A DNA stretch of 64,000 bases. Origin: Falciphora oryzae (Eukaryota; Ascomycota; Sordariomycetes; Magnaporthales; Magnaporthaceae). Under the pieces are notes generated by a model. It worked only from the letters and a program-made list of their open reading frames with translations. It did no database searches and had not been told where the DNA came from. How positions within the stretch are numbered: position 1 is the stretch's first letter; each line of letters begins with the position of its first letter. Position numbers and translations under genes: made by a program. This document shows, piece after piece, positions 53,201 through 64,000 of this stretch. The stretch spans positions 62,001 through 126,000 of the forward strand of contig JNVV01000034.1 in NCBI GenBank assembly GCA_000733355.1, in the 5' to 3' direction.

Positions 53201-53823
53201 CTCTCTAGCCCGCCCTGGACCGCAGGGGTGGTCGGTCTGCATTCGCAGTGCAGCCAATGCTCGCCCATAAGCCGGCTCGGGGGTTGTGCTATTGTTGCTG
53301 GGCTCCTCGCCAACGTCGGTTTGGTCGTGGTTGGTGCCCTTTCTCGCCTTTGTCGGTCCTGGCTGGGGTGAGATGGGGCGGATCATGGAAGTTCGGGTGA
53401 ACAGACATTTGTGGGCTCCTGGCTCCAGTCCTGGCTCCAGTCCCCTGCCAGGGCCCTGCTGCGTCTGCCGTCCCTGGCGGCCAGACCTGGCCCGGAAAGC
53501 CACCCTCCACTCCGAACCAGCAGTAGACGCTGTGTCGACGGGGGCCCATGGAACAACATGACTGCCCACCGCGCCCCTTGTTCCCCTTTCGTCCGCTGCG
53601 CCGGTCTTGCATTATAAGACGGGCTGCACATCCCGTCTTCCGTCTCCCATTTTCCTTTCCTCCCCATCCACTCCAGATCTCCTCCTCGTGCTCCTTACAG
53701 TCACTCTCTAGGACCTAATACTACCTTCGCTCATCAAGGTTTCACTCGCTCGCAGCCTTCCTGAACATTACACTCTTTTATCTCCTAGATATACTCTATC
53801 TTAATACCCTACGCACAGTCAAG
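50272..53823. other. Long intergenic stretch, no gene recognised
   Basis: 3.5 kb with many overlapping open frames on both strands, none with domains or convincing splice structures. A T tract lies at about 51549-51577 and an A/G tract at about 50826-50845. The last 200 bp are rich in C/T and include CATTATAAGACG (about 53609-53620), a likely TATA element of the next gene about 200 bp before its ATG. Confidence 0.5.
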
Positions 53824-54534
53824 ATGCGCTCCGCTGTCTTCGCCGTCGCCGCCCTGGCCATTGGTGCCAACGCCCAGCGCACCGTTCCCGTTGCCGCCGC
53901 TGAGGTTGCCGCCATCACTGGCCCTGCCGCTGGCGTTCTTCTCGCCACCGGTGTCACCCCCGCTCCCACCACCCTGGCCACCGTCCCGACTCCCGTCCCC
54001 AGCGCCGCCAGCACTGAGGAGGAGGAGGACTGCGATGAGGAGGGCGCGTCTGCCCCCGTCACCTCCGCCGCCTCCACCACCCGCTACACCACCTCGACCA
54101 TCAAGACGACCAAGCTCATCACCGTCACTAGCTGCGCCCCGACCGTCACCAACTGCCCCAACAGGCCCCACGTCACCACCACTGTCGTGATCGAGACCAC
54201 CGTCTGCCCCGTTGTCGAGGAGGCCACTACTCCCCCGGTCAAGGCCAACACCGTGCCGCCGTACCCCACCGGCCCGGCCGCCAACCCCCCTGCTGGCCCT
54301 ACCGGCACTGGCGCTGTCCCCAAGCCGCCTGCGCCCACCGGCTCCGTTCCCCAGCCCCCCAAGCCTCTGGTCCCGGCTCCTCCCCCGGCCGCCCCTGTCC
54401 AGCCTCCCGCGGTCGGCACTGGCAAGCCCCCCGTGCCCATCACTCCCCAGCCCACCACCCCCGTCGCTGCCGGTGCCGGCAAGGCCGTCCTTGGCCTCGG
54501 TGCCGTCGTCGCCGCCGTTGTTGCTTTCCTGTAA
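53824..54534 (+). CDS. GPI-anchored Thr/Pro-rich cell-wall protein, 236 aa
   Basis: A single exon. The signal peptide is [17 protein letters not shown]. An acidic patch ([12 protein letters not shown], about residues 65-76) is followed by a Thr-rich region with [20 protein letters not shown] and [15 protein letters not shown], the pattern common in fungal wall adhesin-like proteins (TVTSC...C...TTVCP). Residues 145-215 are Pro-rich. The C-terminus ([19 protein letters not shown]) is a GPI-attachment signal. Strong codon bias toward C-ending codons suggests high expression. Likely heavily O-mannosylated and covalently linked to the wall; precise role unknown. Confidence 0.82.
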   Translation: MRSAVFAVAALAIGANAQRTVPVAAAEVAAITGPAAGVLLATGVTPAPTTLATVPTPVPSAASTEEEEDCDEEGASAPVTSAASTTRYTTSTIKTTKLITVTSCAPTVTNCPNRPHVTTTVVIETTVCPVVEEATTPPVKANTVPPYPTGPAANPPAGPTGTGAVPKPPAPTGSVPQPPKPLVPAPPPAAPVQPPAVGTGKPPVPITPQPTTPVAAGAGKAVLGLGAVVAAVVAFL

Positions 54535-55911
54535 AGCAGCAGTCGTCCACTGGGTGGTAGCATCTGCTCTCATGCGTGGGTGGGTGTGATTGCGGTGCTT
54601 TTTTTCTTTTTTTCTATGGAGTCTTCAGGTTAGCTTAGGATGAGTGGCTTCGCCCCCACGCAACAATCTGAACAACTTGATACCCCGCACCAAAAGCGCT
54701 CTCGGTTTACCCTATGCTTCTTGTCGAATTCGGGGGAGATGGCTCTCGTTGAGCCCGGATTACACTTGGTGATTACATCCTTGTTAATAATGACGACCAA
54801 CGCTCACGATAGACCTACTTAATTGACGCGTGTCTTCTGAACGCTGATTATCTGTGCCTCGTCGCTCGTGTTGTGCTTCTCGCCTGGTGCCATAAATCTT
54901 TGTGGTCTCCATGTTGATATTGACCTCTTGACGACGTGCATGTTGATTTTTCTTCACTCTTCTTGACAACTCCTCAGCGTTACATTTACTTGGACGCATT
55001 CCCAGGTCTTGTCGAGGCCGACGTCGAGTTGCCACTATTCCCGGCAGATGCCCCCTGGCCTTAGCCGCATCGGCGCCGATCGTCACCAAGGGGAGAGAGA
55101 AGGTTCGTGCCGGCACGGCAATACTCACGCTGCACATATCGTGGCGCTCGACAGTTCGGCAGACTTGGCGGAGAGTTGTAATGTGTCTACGGAGCATCGT
55201 CCCCGATATTTTCGCTATTCACTTCCCTAGCAAACTTCGCGCCGTCGGTATCTAGGCGGCCGAGCTGGAGAAAGGAAGTTTCGAAGGATTCACAAAAAAA
55301 AAAAAAAAGTAGTAAAAACCATCAGGCTACAGGCACGCCTATATTATTTTAGGAACTCTTTGTTTTCGTCTCCTTAAATGACTCCCAATGGTTTCTTTCC
55401 TTTGTCTTTGGGTGGCCGCACCACCAAGGGGGTGGCTAGCAGGTGCTGTCGACAAGGCTGCCTTTTTTGTCCCACTTCTTCGTTCGTCCTCATCGTACAC
55501 TAACTCGCCCTGCAGCCTTGCACCGCGTGATCGCCTGGTGATCTTCCGCCTGCGGTGTGCGCGTTCGATGGCAAGGCTGGAGGACCGGCGTCAAACGTCC
55601 CGCGGCTCGTGGGCTATTTCTGCGTTGGGAGACAGAAAGAAAGATATTTACGGCAAATCCCTTATGTGGACTCGGGTGCCACCAGGGCCATTTTAGCATC
55701 GGACGTCCCCGGACTTGCGTTCAAAGGTCACATTACTTCATGCGGATACGGCAAAGAGAAAGTGTCCCATTGATGACAGGCTTCATCCTACAGAGATTCC
55801 AGAAGGGAATGCGGGTACACATTCCAGTCCACCCCTAGGCGTCCCCTCGACAACTTGCGGCATGGCGTCTCAAAACGGTTCTTTCTCCCTCCAAGCCCCA
55901 TCTTTCCCCGT
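54535..55911. other. Intergenic stretch between convergent genes
   Basis: 3' regions of the GPI protein (plus) and the CFEM protein (minus). An A15 run lies near 55291. No gene recognised. Confidence 0.5.
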
Positions 55912-56428
55912 TTACTTGGTGCCAGGGAGGGGAGCGCCGACGGAGCGGCACGTCTCCACGGCCCAGGCGCGGGTCTTGGCCTGGTCGTCGGCGCCGCAGG
56001 CGCTGACACCGCAGGTCTCGACGCGGGCAATGTACGGGGCGTTCCTGGATTAGGGGTTAGCAATCGTCTCATCTAAAGAGGCTCTCCCAGGAAAGCGGAC
56101 GATATCCGTAGGGCTACTTACTTGCACAGGCAGGCAAAGTCAAAGACGCTGCTGCAGCCAGTGCCACTGGTGTTGAGAAAGCAGCTGATCTATCCCGGTG
56201 TGGCCGCGTATTAGCTTATGTTGTTTACGCATGGGGCGGCGGGTACAGGCATCCAGGTTCTCCCTGCGATGCCGGTAGCGTGCATAGCGTTGACTTTTGA
56301 ACCCAAGGAGCGACGGATATCTGGGGAGGGTGAGAGCGGAAACGTACAGCGCAAACGGGGATCTTGCTGATATCCTGGGCAGAGGCCGCAGCAGCAAAGA
56401 GGGCGACGAGGACGGTCTTGAACTGCAT
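55912..56428 (-). CDS. Secreted CFEM-domain protein, 93 aa
   Basis: Three exons: 56428-56348, 56189-56122, 56044-55912; donors GTACGT and GTAAGT, acceptors GATAG and TCCAG, all phases consistent. The signal peptide is MQFKTVLVALFAAAASA. The mature part has the eight Cys of the CFEM module (PVCA, ISCFL, GTGCSS, FACLCK, ETCGVSAC, ETCRS), with the central Asp-Phe-x-C-x-C (FDFACLCK) that in known CFEM proteins binds haem or matches the domain core. There is no GPI signal, so it is soluble. CFEM proteins occur only in fungi, with roles in iron/haem capture, wall stability and host interaction. A Met 30 bp upstream (56458) is in frame but would spoil the signal peptide. Confidence 0.88.
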
Positions 56429-56566
56429 CTTGAATGTTTTGGAGGGAGCCGTTGGCAACTGTTTGGGATGTCGAGAGCTGAGCCTGGTAGTCTGTGATTA
56501 GGCCGGAGGAGTGGACTGGGTTGAGGCCTTCATGAAGACAACCGGCGAAGAGGAAGGGATGCCCTC

Positions 56567-56575
56567 TTTATATAG
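56567..56575 (-). promoter_or_regulatory. TATA box of the CFEM gene
   Basis: TATATAAAG on the minus strand, about 140 bp upstream of the ATG. Confidence 0.6.
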
Positions 56576-59500
56576 ATGGCGAGGCCTCGGCCATCATCTC
56601 TTCCCCTCATTCTCCTCGAACTCCTTCCCCCTCAATCCGTTCCTCGAATCTCCTGCCCCGCGGTGTTGGCGCCCTCGTTGTCGCTGCATGGCCGGGTCTC
56701 TTGCCAGCCGCACCCATTGCCCCTCCCCCAGGGTCTGCAAGGGCGCTCCGCAGCACCCCGTCAACAGGATCTCCACGCTTTGGGGGCTAGGGTGAGGGGA
56801 GGAGAAGCGGTTTGCTGATGTCGCTTCGGCAAGCGATTCTCCACAATATTTCATGTGAAGCCGAAAAAAAGCCTCTGGATGCTACCCAGGTGATCCAATC
56901 GCGAAGGAGCCACTCTAATGGGCCTCCTGGGAGAAGGTTTCTAGGGCATGTACACATGTAGGTAAACGCTCTAAACGTAGCTGATGGCCGGGAAATATGC
57001 CTGGCTGTTGAGCACATGGACTCGGCTTGCTGGAGCGCGCGATGGGCCCAATGTAACGGTGATGGCGTATATCGTCCCCGTACCGCGTAAAACGTTGCGT
57101 ATGGAATGGAGAGAGGTTACCCCCGCTTAGGCTGACAGCGTCGGTTCTCGGTGCGGCGCCAATCTATTTGCTGCACGCGCGGCGACGGCCCTTGGCAGGA
57201 AACGGAGCCAAGAGCGAGAAAGCTTGACAAACCTGGAAACTCGTCCGGGTGCTTCCCCATATCCCACCCTCTCATTGCCCCATCGTGTCGTATTTGCGTT
57301 GATGTATTTAGCGCTCGCGAGGATGCGTGCGGGGGAAGGTCAGGGAAGGGCCATGATGAGGGACAAAGCCGCCGTGAGGCATCGATTTTGGCGGTCCAAA
57401 GGGGCAGGGTCTGGGGAAGCGGGCCTGCGGATGACGGGCCAAGGCCCAGGGGTAGCCACCACGCGGCGAAGCCATTGGCTGCCAACCAATCGAAATTGGG
57501 AGGTTCGCGTCGGGGGGCGAGTGCCGAGATGCGGGGAATTCCGGGGTTCGAACTTGGCTCAGGAATCTCGTTCCCAAGACCAAGGTCGAACTTGATCGTC
57601 GACGCCTGCCATCAAACTTGATCGATTGACGCCTGTCATCGAACTCTGGTTGTTAATTTCCCGCTCGATCTCTGGTCGACGGTGGTCGCGACTTGAAACC
57701 AATGTCGACGTTACCCAGGAACCCGCTCATCTCTCACCGCTTGCGTCCTCCAGTGTGGAGGTAATATACCGTCGATATGACCCCGCCTAGGTGTCATCAA
57801 GGTGGCATGCGGCGCTGCCGGCGAGGACTGCCTTTTCAAGAAGGCCCGCTTACCGGAATAAAAATGTTTCCAGGCCGGGTTGCCTCGGTGAGAGGCGCTG
57901 ACACTAAAAGGGCCCTTAGTGGCGATGCGCTATATCCACTCTCGCATTGGGGTCTAGCCTTAGGTGTGGAACGGAAAATCCGGTGACCTCGACAGTGACG
58001 TCTCCGCGGTGGTGATTGCTTGCTCTGGACGCCCCGCCCTTGCCAGAGGCCAAACCGACCGAAGTTTGGTTCGCTCTCCTTTGCGCCGGGGATTTGTCCG
58101 CTCATTCTTGGCCTTTTTAGGCCACATCTCAGCTGCGACGGGAGTGGTGGTGACCGGACATTCTTCGCTGATGGTTGGCAAAGAGAAGCCACAGAGTTGC
58201 AGCTTCTCCTCGAAGGTCTTTCTCTAGCAGCCAAGAAAGATGTGATGGCGTGGAAAAGATAATGTCCCCGGAGCCAGTGCTTGCTTGAGTTGGCGACTCC
58301 AGAGGAAAGCCAAATGCAGTTTGCGGACAGAGAGCAGCCTGGCAAGCAAAAATGTGTCAGGAGATGTCGTTTACGGCCATGAGAGCGAGCGTTTTTGAAA
58401 GCCGGCACCAGGTTATATCAACCTGCCCTTTGACATAAACCAAGGTCTTCTTTCAGCAACGGCAGCTGCGAACAGAGACGATCCCGTCATTGGATACCCA
58501 GCGACTTTGCTTGATATGTGTTAGAGGACAGTCACTAGGCCTTCCGGAAGGCTTCCGGCTTGATCCCGGGGGGACGCACAACCTGCGCCCCTGTTTCAAC
58601 CTGTCGTTGGCAGGACTGCGAGCGCTTCGACGCAGTCGAATCTTCGCTCTAGAGTCCCTTCCTGGTCCGAGCCAGAGTCGGCAGTGACGCGGCGGGCGGC
58701 GAGCCACGCCCGAATTGCCAACTTTCCTCGGCAATTCACCAAGTCGACAATAGAAGTCGGCCCAAATTGGGAACCACGCAACCTGGGTGCGTTCTGCGCA
58801 GTCGGTCGTGCCAGTAGCAAATATGGGCATGAGGTAGCGTGAGATACTTGTCTCTCGGCTCAGGGTTTCCGCCCGACTGGCAGCCTAACCCCAGGCGCTG
58901 TGTAGCCGGCGAAGATTCGGCAGTCTGTCTGTGACCACTGCCGATGTACTGGTATTGGGCCAGGGTGGTTTTCCTCCGGCCCTCGCCATCTGTTCGCGAT
59001 CCGGGGATAGGAGTCGATGTCTGACCCCAGCGGGTGAAGGCTCCCGGTGGATCAATGTCCTCTCAGTCCCGACGGCGTACCGACCCGGCGGCACATTGCG
59101 CCACGCGAAAGAAATCAAGCTCGAGTCGGAAAGACGAGACCTTTCCCGAGCTTCTGCGAAGCCTGCCGGAGGGGAGAAAGGGTTCCGTGACGATGGTTGA
59201 TCCTTGCCGGGAGGAAGGGGCAAGGTAGTATGAAATAAGAAGGAACATCGGGCCATTCGGCTCGGGATTTTTTTGTTTAATTCAGCGTCTTTGTCTGAGC
59301 CTCGGCCACGAGGTTTGTCGCGAGGGCACACTAGGCAAGGGTGTGACGCTGAGATGGCAAGTGTTTGTTCCTCCGCCCCAGTGATCGAGGCACCACCAAT
59401 CGCAACAGCTCAGGCCTTCGGTCTTGGGGGCCGTGAACCGGACTGGGGTGCTGGGGGGGCTATTAGAAATCATTGGGGAGTAACATTGGACAGTGGCAGA

Positions 59501-60507
59501 TCGGGGCCGTGCTGCTATCGAGAGCCGCCCGGAAACGACATGGAAAGCGAAAAAATAGGGACCTGTGCCGAGGACGGCAAGAAAGGAGATTGAAACGAAG
59601 AAAATAACTCAGCCTGATGATCCCCCACTCAATTTGAGAGAAGTGGGCCGTAGCGACAGAGCGCGAGGCCTGTTTTTTCCGCCAAGCACGCGACCTGTTG
59701 CCCCAAGCAGACTTGGCGGGCGATGCAAAATTTTGATAGGACGGCAAAGGGCAAGTTTCTCATGTTTGGGGCGCAACCACTGGGCACCCAGCCCGCCTAT
59801 CTCTCTGATCGGCGGAGGCGGCTGTGGATCTGAGCTTCCAAAACAGCAGGCGAGGCCGCCCGAGAGCAGCGCCCTTGCACTTGTTTGGCACCCCGGCCCT
59901 CCACCCTGCCAATTGGCCAGCCGCCGACCAGCCAAGAGGTGCTTGAGTCGCAGGGCCGCCTCCCAGGGCCGGTCCGGCGCCGTGGGGGCAAGGGGAGACG
60001 TTTGTTCGAACAGGAGGGCGACGGCTGTTTGCTGGTGACCTGGACCCCATCGCTCCTGGTAGGGCAGTTTTTGCCTGCTTTGCCTTGTCCTCCATGTCAC
60101 TCGCTAACAGGACTCTGGGGCCCGTCGCCTTGGAAAGCCCGACTTGGCCGCGTCTCGAGTGGTGCCGGCAGTGGCAGGGCTTGCAATAGCAGTGCTTGTT
60201 TAAGCTTGTTTGGGCGATTTTCCCCGGCAGAGGGAAAAGGGTGGACATGATAAGCCGCCATGTGCACGCTTGTGTCCTGCGCCATTCCCCATGGCCATCC
60301 TGGGCGGTTGATCCCTCTTTCCGGTGCCGCAGATTGCAGACACGTCCGCCTCTTGTTATTGCGCGAATCTGGACGCTGGACGCTGGGCGTTGTTTGCATT
60401 TCTCATTCTCTCCAGTCACTCGTTCATCGGACTTTCGTTGTTTGTGTTTTGTCGTATCTTCTGCCGGGTTTCTTGCTCATCTTCTTTTATCTAGCCTTTG
60501 ATCCACC
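56576..60507. other. Long intergenic stretch, no gene recognised
   Basis: Nearly 4 kb. Around 57590-57640 a short imperfect repeat (AACTTGATCG...GACGCCTGYCATC) occurs twice. A hydrophobic frame directly before 60508 ends in a stop and is not in frame with the next gene. No RNA gene or bounded transposon seen. Confidence 0.45.
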
Positions 60508-61533
60508 ATGAGGATACCGATCGGAGGACAGCCAGGCAGCCTGGCCGAGCTACTGGCCGACCTGGAGCGACGCCATGTCAAACGCAGGGTGAAGCGGCAG
60601 GCGGAGAGGGAGGATGAAGAGAAGGAGGAGGAGGAAAAGGAGGAGGGAGGAGATGAAAAAGAAGAGGAGGAGGAAAAGGTGTCGGAAGAGGGCGGCGAGG
60701 CCAAGGAAGACGACGAGGGAAGCGAATCAGGGTCCTCGTCTTCCTCGTCTTCCTCCTCTAGCAGCTCCTCGTCATCGTCGTCAAAAAAATCCGAGCCCGA
60801 ATCGCCGTCAAACAGCGCGGCCCCTGATGCGCCAACACCAACAGGCCTGTTGACGGCTCCGTTGTCGACACCACTGTTGGGCCCATCGACCACATGGACG
60901 ATGACCGTAGGGCCGCCCGTCGAAACACCTTCAACAATGGTGACCTACACGACAATCTACGTCAGCCAAACACCGAGCGGCCCGATACCCACCGCGTCAA
61001 CCAGCCTTGTTGCGATGTCACCGCCTGCGCCAGACTTTGCAGCATCGCCTTCCATGTCAACAACCCCGACGCTGGTGACGGCATCTCCCACACCTTCCTC
61101 CTTGTCCGGAGTACCCTCTGCACCACCGTTGCTGGAAGCTCCTCCTGCCCCGTTGCCTTCCAGCAGTCCTGTCCCTGTCGGTGATCCCGCCGCGCCACCC
61201 TCCTCGGTCCTATCCAGCATGGTGGACACCCTCGTTCCGCTACCGACAAACCAGGCCGAGGTCAATGCCAACCCGTCTCCCGAAGCCGCTACGTCAGGCG
61301 GCAGCAGCGCGGTGGCGTCAGGCGGCATCTTGGCCGGATCTATCGGTAAGTTTGGCTAAACCCTCGGTGATCCGATTCCGTTGCTAACCACGAGGCGTGT
61401 CCAACACACAGCTGGAACGATGGTGCTCGCCGGAGTGGGCGTTGTTATGTATGTCCGCAAAAGAAAAGCCGGGATGGAAAAGAGCAAGGAGAGCGTTTCG
61501 CCGGCTCCGTACGGGCCTAGGAGTCGTGTATGA
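60508..61533 (+). CDS. Single-pass membrane protein with acidic and Ser/Pro/Thr-rich region, 319 aa
   Basis: Two exons: 60508-61345 and 61412-61533 (intron 66 bp, donor GTAAGT, acceptor CACAG). The N-terminus (MRIPIGGQPGSLAELLADLE) has no signal peptide. It is followed by a Lys/Arg segment, a Glu/Lys tract (residues about 35-70), and a run of 17 Ser. Residues 95-265 are Ser/Pro/Thr-rich with TYTTIYVSQTPSG. A transmembrane helix spans the splice junction (GGILAGSIAGTMVLAGVGVV), then the tail YVRKRKAGMEKSKES. The Ser/Thr-rich region plus helix plus short basic tail resembles Mid2/Wsc-type wall sensors and similar fungal proteins. The missing signal peptide means either a 5' exon is unseen or the helix works as a reverse anchor. 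Confidence 0.7.
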
Positions 61534-62229
61534 TATACATGGCGGGTTGAGGTGCAGGTAGACCGGCGAGTATACAAGGAACCTTGGAGCGTGTATAGTA
61601 CCTAGACGGTACTCGAATAGATAATCGGCAACAAAGATACCATTCATCATCCGGGTTGAGGCTCGACCGTGGCTTGTGAGACTCGATGCGGTGTTGCAGT
61701 TCGCTGACCGGTCATCAGACCCTCTTGGCCTGTGGTAGCGGTCCTTACGACTACCAGCTCTGCCTCGAGTCGAGAGGGAGGGACCCATCTGGATGAATGG
61801 GAGTCGAAGGCTGCCTAGGGTGGGGCCGGTAGCTCCCAAAGACTGGGACGAAATCTCTTGAATCTTGTTCCTGCTACCTTCCAAACGGAAAGGTGAAGGC
61901 GGCGCAAGGCACTGAGGAGAGAAGAGAAAAGGAACCTAGAGGAAAAAAAAAGATACGGGGTAGCAGAAACGGATTGAATCTTCAGTCTCTTCGGCGGACC
62001 TTCTTCACACAGCCCGCCTTTTCTCAGCCGCGCCTCACTCCTTCCTCAAGCACGGCGTGGAAGCAGCAGCCCAGCAAAACAGGTCTGATATCCACCATCA
62101 TTTAGGTTCAAGCCCGCCACTATCCGCGACTCCCTCATCCCACTTTCGCTACTTCCATCTGTTCCACCTCCACAGCCCAAGCACCTCTTCAAGCCAGCCG
62201 GACACACATGATCCATTGAAGCCACGACC
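61534..62229. other. Intergenic stretch; promoter of the Gln-rich gene
   Basis: No gene recognised. The last 200 bp before 62230 are rich in C/T, as in ascomycete leaders. Confidence 0.5.
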
Positions 62230-63282
62230 ATGGACCTCGCGACCAAGCTCGACGCTCCGCGCCGCCACGGCACTCGCCGTCACCCTTCGTCCGACCCATC
62301 GGCTCCCACCGCAAACTACGAGCGGTGTCTGAAGACCGACACCGGCATCCGCGGCGGCTGGGACCAATACCCACGCCGCAAGGACCGCCGCGCCAAGGTC
62401 GAGGACGGCTCCAGCAGCAGCGACTCGGACGAGGATGACCTGGCAGCAGCAGCGAGCGGCAGCCGACCCCGCGGCGGCGGAGGCACGGCGGCGCCCAGGC
62501 CCACCAAGGACATGAGGGAGGCCAGCCGCTCCTCGGCCGCTGCGGATCGCCACGTCCACTTCCGCCCCAGCCCCGTCGGCACCCCAGCTTCCCGCGAGCG
62601 CCACCACCACCAAGGGTCGCGCAGGAGCAAGAGCGGCCGCAGGGAGAAGAGCGGCTACACGTCCGGCAGCGAGTCGGAGCTGTCGGACACGTCGGGCACT
62701 GCCAGGCCGCCACGGTCCACGACGGCGCCCTCGTCAAGCACGCCCGCTCGCAAGCAGCAGCAGCCGCAGCAGCAGGCCAGCGCCGCTGTGGCCACAACGG
62801 CCCAGCAGCAGCAACAACAGCAGCAGCAGCCCGCCACCGGATACATGCTCATCCCCGGCACCAACCAGCTCATGGCCGTGCAGTATACCACCCAGCCCGG
62901 CTACGACCCCATGCTGGCCGCCGGTCCGGCCCAGATCCTGGCCGCTCAGGTACAGGCTCAGGCTCTAGCACAGCAGCAACAGCAGGTGGCGATGCAAATG
63001 CAGATGATGCAGATGCCAGGCATGGGGATGGGAATGGGCATGATGGGCGGCGGCGGCGGCGGTGGAGGAGGCGGCTACTATTACTACCCGGGGATGCAGC
63101 AGCAGCAACAACTGCCAGGAATGCCGTTCCCTGGCCCCACGCCGATGCAGATGCAGATGCCCCAGCAGCAGGACCAGCCTCAGTTCCCAACCGTCTTGCA
63201 GCAAGGCGCGCCGCCTGGTCAGTACCCCGGCCCTCATCCCGCCTTCCAGCCGCCGGGGCCCTTCAACAACGGCTACATGTGA
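62230..63282 (+). CDS. Gln/Gly/Met-rich disordered protein, 350 aa
   Basis: A single exon starting MDLATKLDAPRRHGTRRHPS. The N-terminal half is basic and Ser-rich (DGSSSSDSDEDDLAAAASGS, HVHFRPSP, SGSESELSDTSG). The C-terminal half has poly-Gln runs (about residues 197-205), a short ordered-looking segment GYMLIPGTNQLMAVQYTTQP, then Met/Gln/Gly repeats (MGMGMGMM, a run of ten Gly, YYYYPG) and a Pro/Gln-rich end. No signal peptide or membrane helix. Composition suggests a nuclear or RNA-granule protein with a prion-like tail, but no domain supports a function. The repeats (CAG/GGC trinucleotides) are probably length-variable. Confidence 0.75.
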   Translation: MDLATKLDAPRRHGTRRHPSSDPSAPTANYERCLKTDTGIRGGWDQYPRRKDRRAKVEDGSSSSDSDEDDLAAAASGSRPRGGGGTAAPRPTKDMREASRSSAAADRHVHFRPSPVGTPASRERHHHQGSRRSKSGRREKSGYTSGSESELSDTSGTARPPRSTTAPSSSTPARKQQQPQQQASAAVATTAQQQQQQQQQPATGYMLIPGTNQLMAVQYTTQPGYDPMLAAGPAQILAAQVQAQALAQQQQQVAMQMQMMQMPGMGMGMGMMGGGGGGGGGGYYYYPGMQQQQQLPGMPFPGPTPMQMQMPQQQDQPQFPTVLQQGAPPGQYPGPHPAFQPPGPFNNGYM

Positions 63283-64000
63283 GGCCCGCCACACGTCGGG
63301 GCTGCGTGTCTATCTCACTAGCGGCCGGGATTGAGGGAGGAGAGGTATAGATGGAGGATATGATATACAGAGCAGCCTGAGTAGGTTCCCATCCTCTTAG
63401 CATGCCTCTTGCAAACTGAACAACCAAGGGGACACACCAGGGAACGGGGTGGTCTCAACAAGCGATGTTCAAGAAGCCAGGCCCGCCATGACGACTTTCT
63501 TAGAAGCACGCCCCATGGGGGTACCTGTTCGAGGCTGCTGCTACTTTTCTCGTGGCGGGGCGGCGCCCAAGCGTTTTCTCAAGTTTCAAGGGTGACTTTC
63601 TCGACCGTCTCTGAGAACTGTCGCTGTCGTTAATGAGGAGTGTGTACTTGTCCGGAATGCTCTCGCATACGACGACTGGATGGAGTCTATCCGCAAATGG
63701 GCGAGGCCGCGCCATATGCATGATGACATGGAGTTGGGGGGCACGAGGGGGTGGGCTGGGGAAACAGGACAGGGGGAACCTTTTCTATTCTTTTTCTGTT
63801 CTTTGGTGGCGGCTTCTGTCAATGTGCGATAGATATGGCAAATACAATCTCTCCACAGGACTACCTGCTGCTAGCAGCATAGAAATGCTCACTCCCGTCC
63901 ACCAGGAGGATACGACCTCTGTATTGCTGCAGGTCTACGTGTCAACATTTAGTCGCAGCGCCTTGACGTGTTTCTTACACCGCCTCTTTGACTCCCGTTA
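63283..64000. other. Intergenic stretch to the window end
   Basis: 3' region of the Gln-rich gene; no further gene or repeat recognised. Confidence 0.5.

Noticed and set aside
57530..57575. GGGGTTCGAACTTGG resembling a tRNA T arm
   Set aside because: No acceptor, D or anticodon stem could be fitted around it.
1..64000. CRISPR arrays, bacterial operons or phage genes
   Set aside because: No spaced direct-repeat arrays or bacterial gene organisation; introns, chromoviruses and CFEM/tyrosinase genes show fungal nuclear DNA.

Overview
The window looks like nuclear DNA of a filamentous ascomycete (Sordariomycetes). Genes outside the repeats are GC-rich and carry short introns (about 50-100 bp, GTRNGT-like donors, YAG acceptors). 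Their products are typical of such fungi: tyrosinase, a CFEM protein, an Ecm33-like GPI protein, small Cys-rich secreted proteins and a PTH11-type fragment. A perfect-ended DNA transposon at 37271-39128 (1858 bp, 43-bp inverted ends, TA target duplication, 536-aa transposase) matches the size and end length known for Pot2 of Magnaporthe. I therefore infer Magnaporthales, without being able to name the species.

Left quarter (1 to about 16.5 kb): a nested, decayed transposon block. A plus-strand Ty3/gypsy chromovirus (element A) runs from beyond the left edge to its 3' LTR at 15566-16091. A Fot1/pogo-like DNA element (1269-5013, TA duplication) sits between its protease and reverse transcriptase. 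A second, complete but dead chromovirus (element B, minus strand, 7556-14420, 216-bp LTRs, GCAAA duplication) sits inside its integrase. Element B carries three further insertions: solo LTRs at 11347-11641 and 11970-12473, the latter of element A's own family, and a 115-bp short element at 11112-11226. Coding parts are riddled with stops at Gln/Trp codons and with Asp-to-Asn and His-to-Tyr changes, as expected from repeat-induced point mutation (RIP). A Tourist-like MITE (16119-16499) and a broken HSP70-family gene (about 16890-17980) border the block.

19-27 kb: a 10-Cys secreted protein (minus); then an 1172-residue AtuA-like/DUF4387/CoA-transferase III fusion and a cyclase-family (PF04199) enzyme, both on the minus strand and 358 bp apart, plausibly a small catabolic pair.

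29-37 kb: secreted-protein genes (214 aa plus strand; 112-aa 8-Cys and 75-aa 6-Cys minus strand), a PTH11-like fragment, and a three-exon secreted tyrosinase. The intact Pot2-like transposon lies about 100 bp downstream of the tyrosinase.

40-50 kb: a possible two-exon gene, an Ecm33/Sps2-like GPI protein, a fold-back 426-bp element with an 8-bp target duplication, a 271-bp solo LTR, tRNA-Leu(UAG), and a 251-aa secreted protein.

53-64 kb: a Thr/Pro-rich GPI cell-wall protein, a 93-aa CFEM protein, a single-pass membrane protein with acidic/Ser tracts, and a Gln-rich disordered protein. Between these lie long gene-poor stretches in which I recognise nothing.
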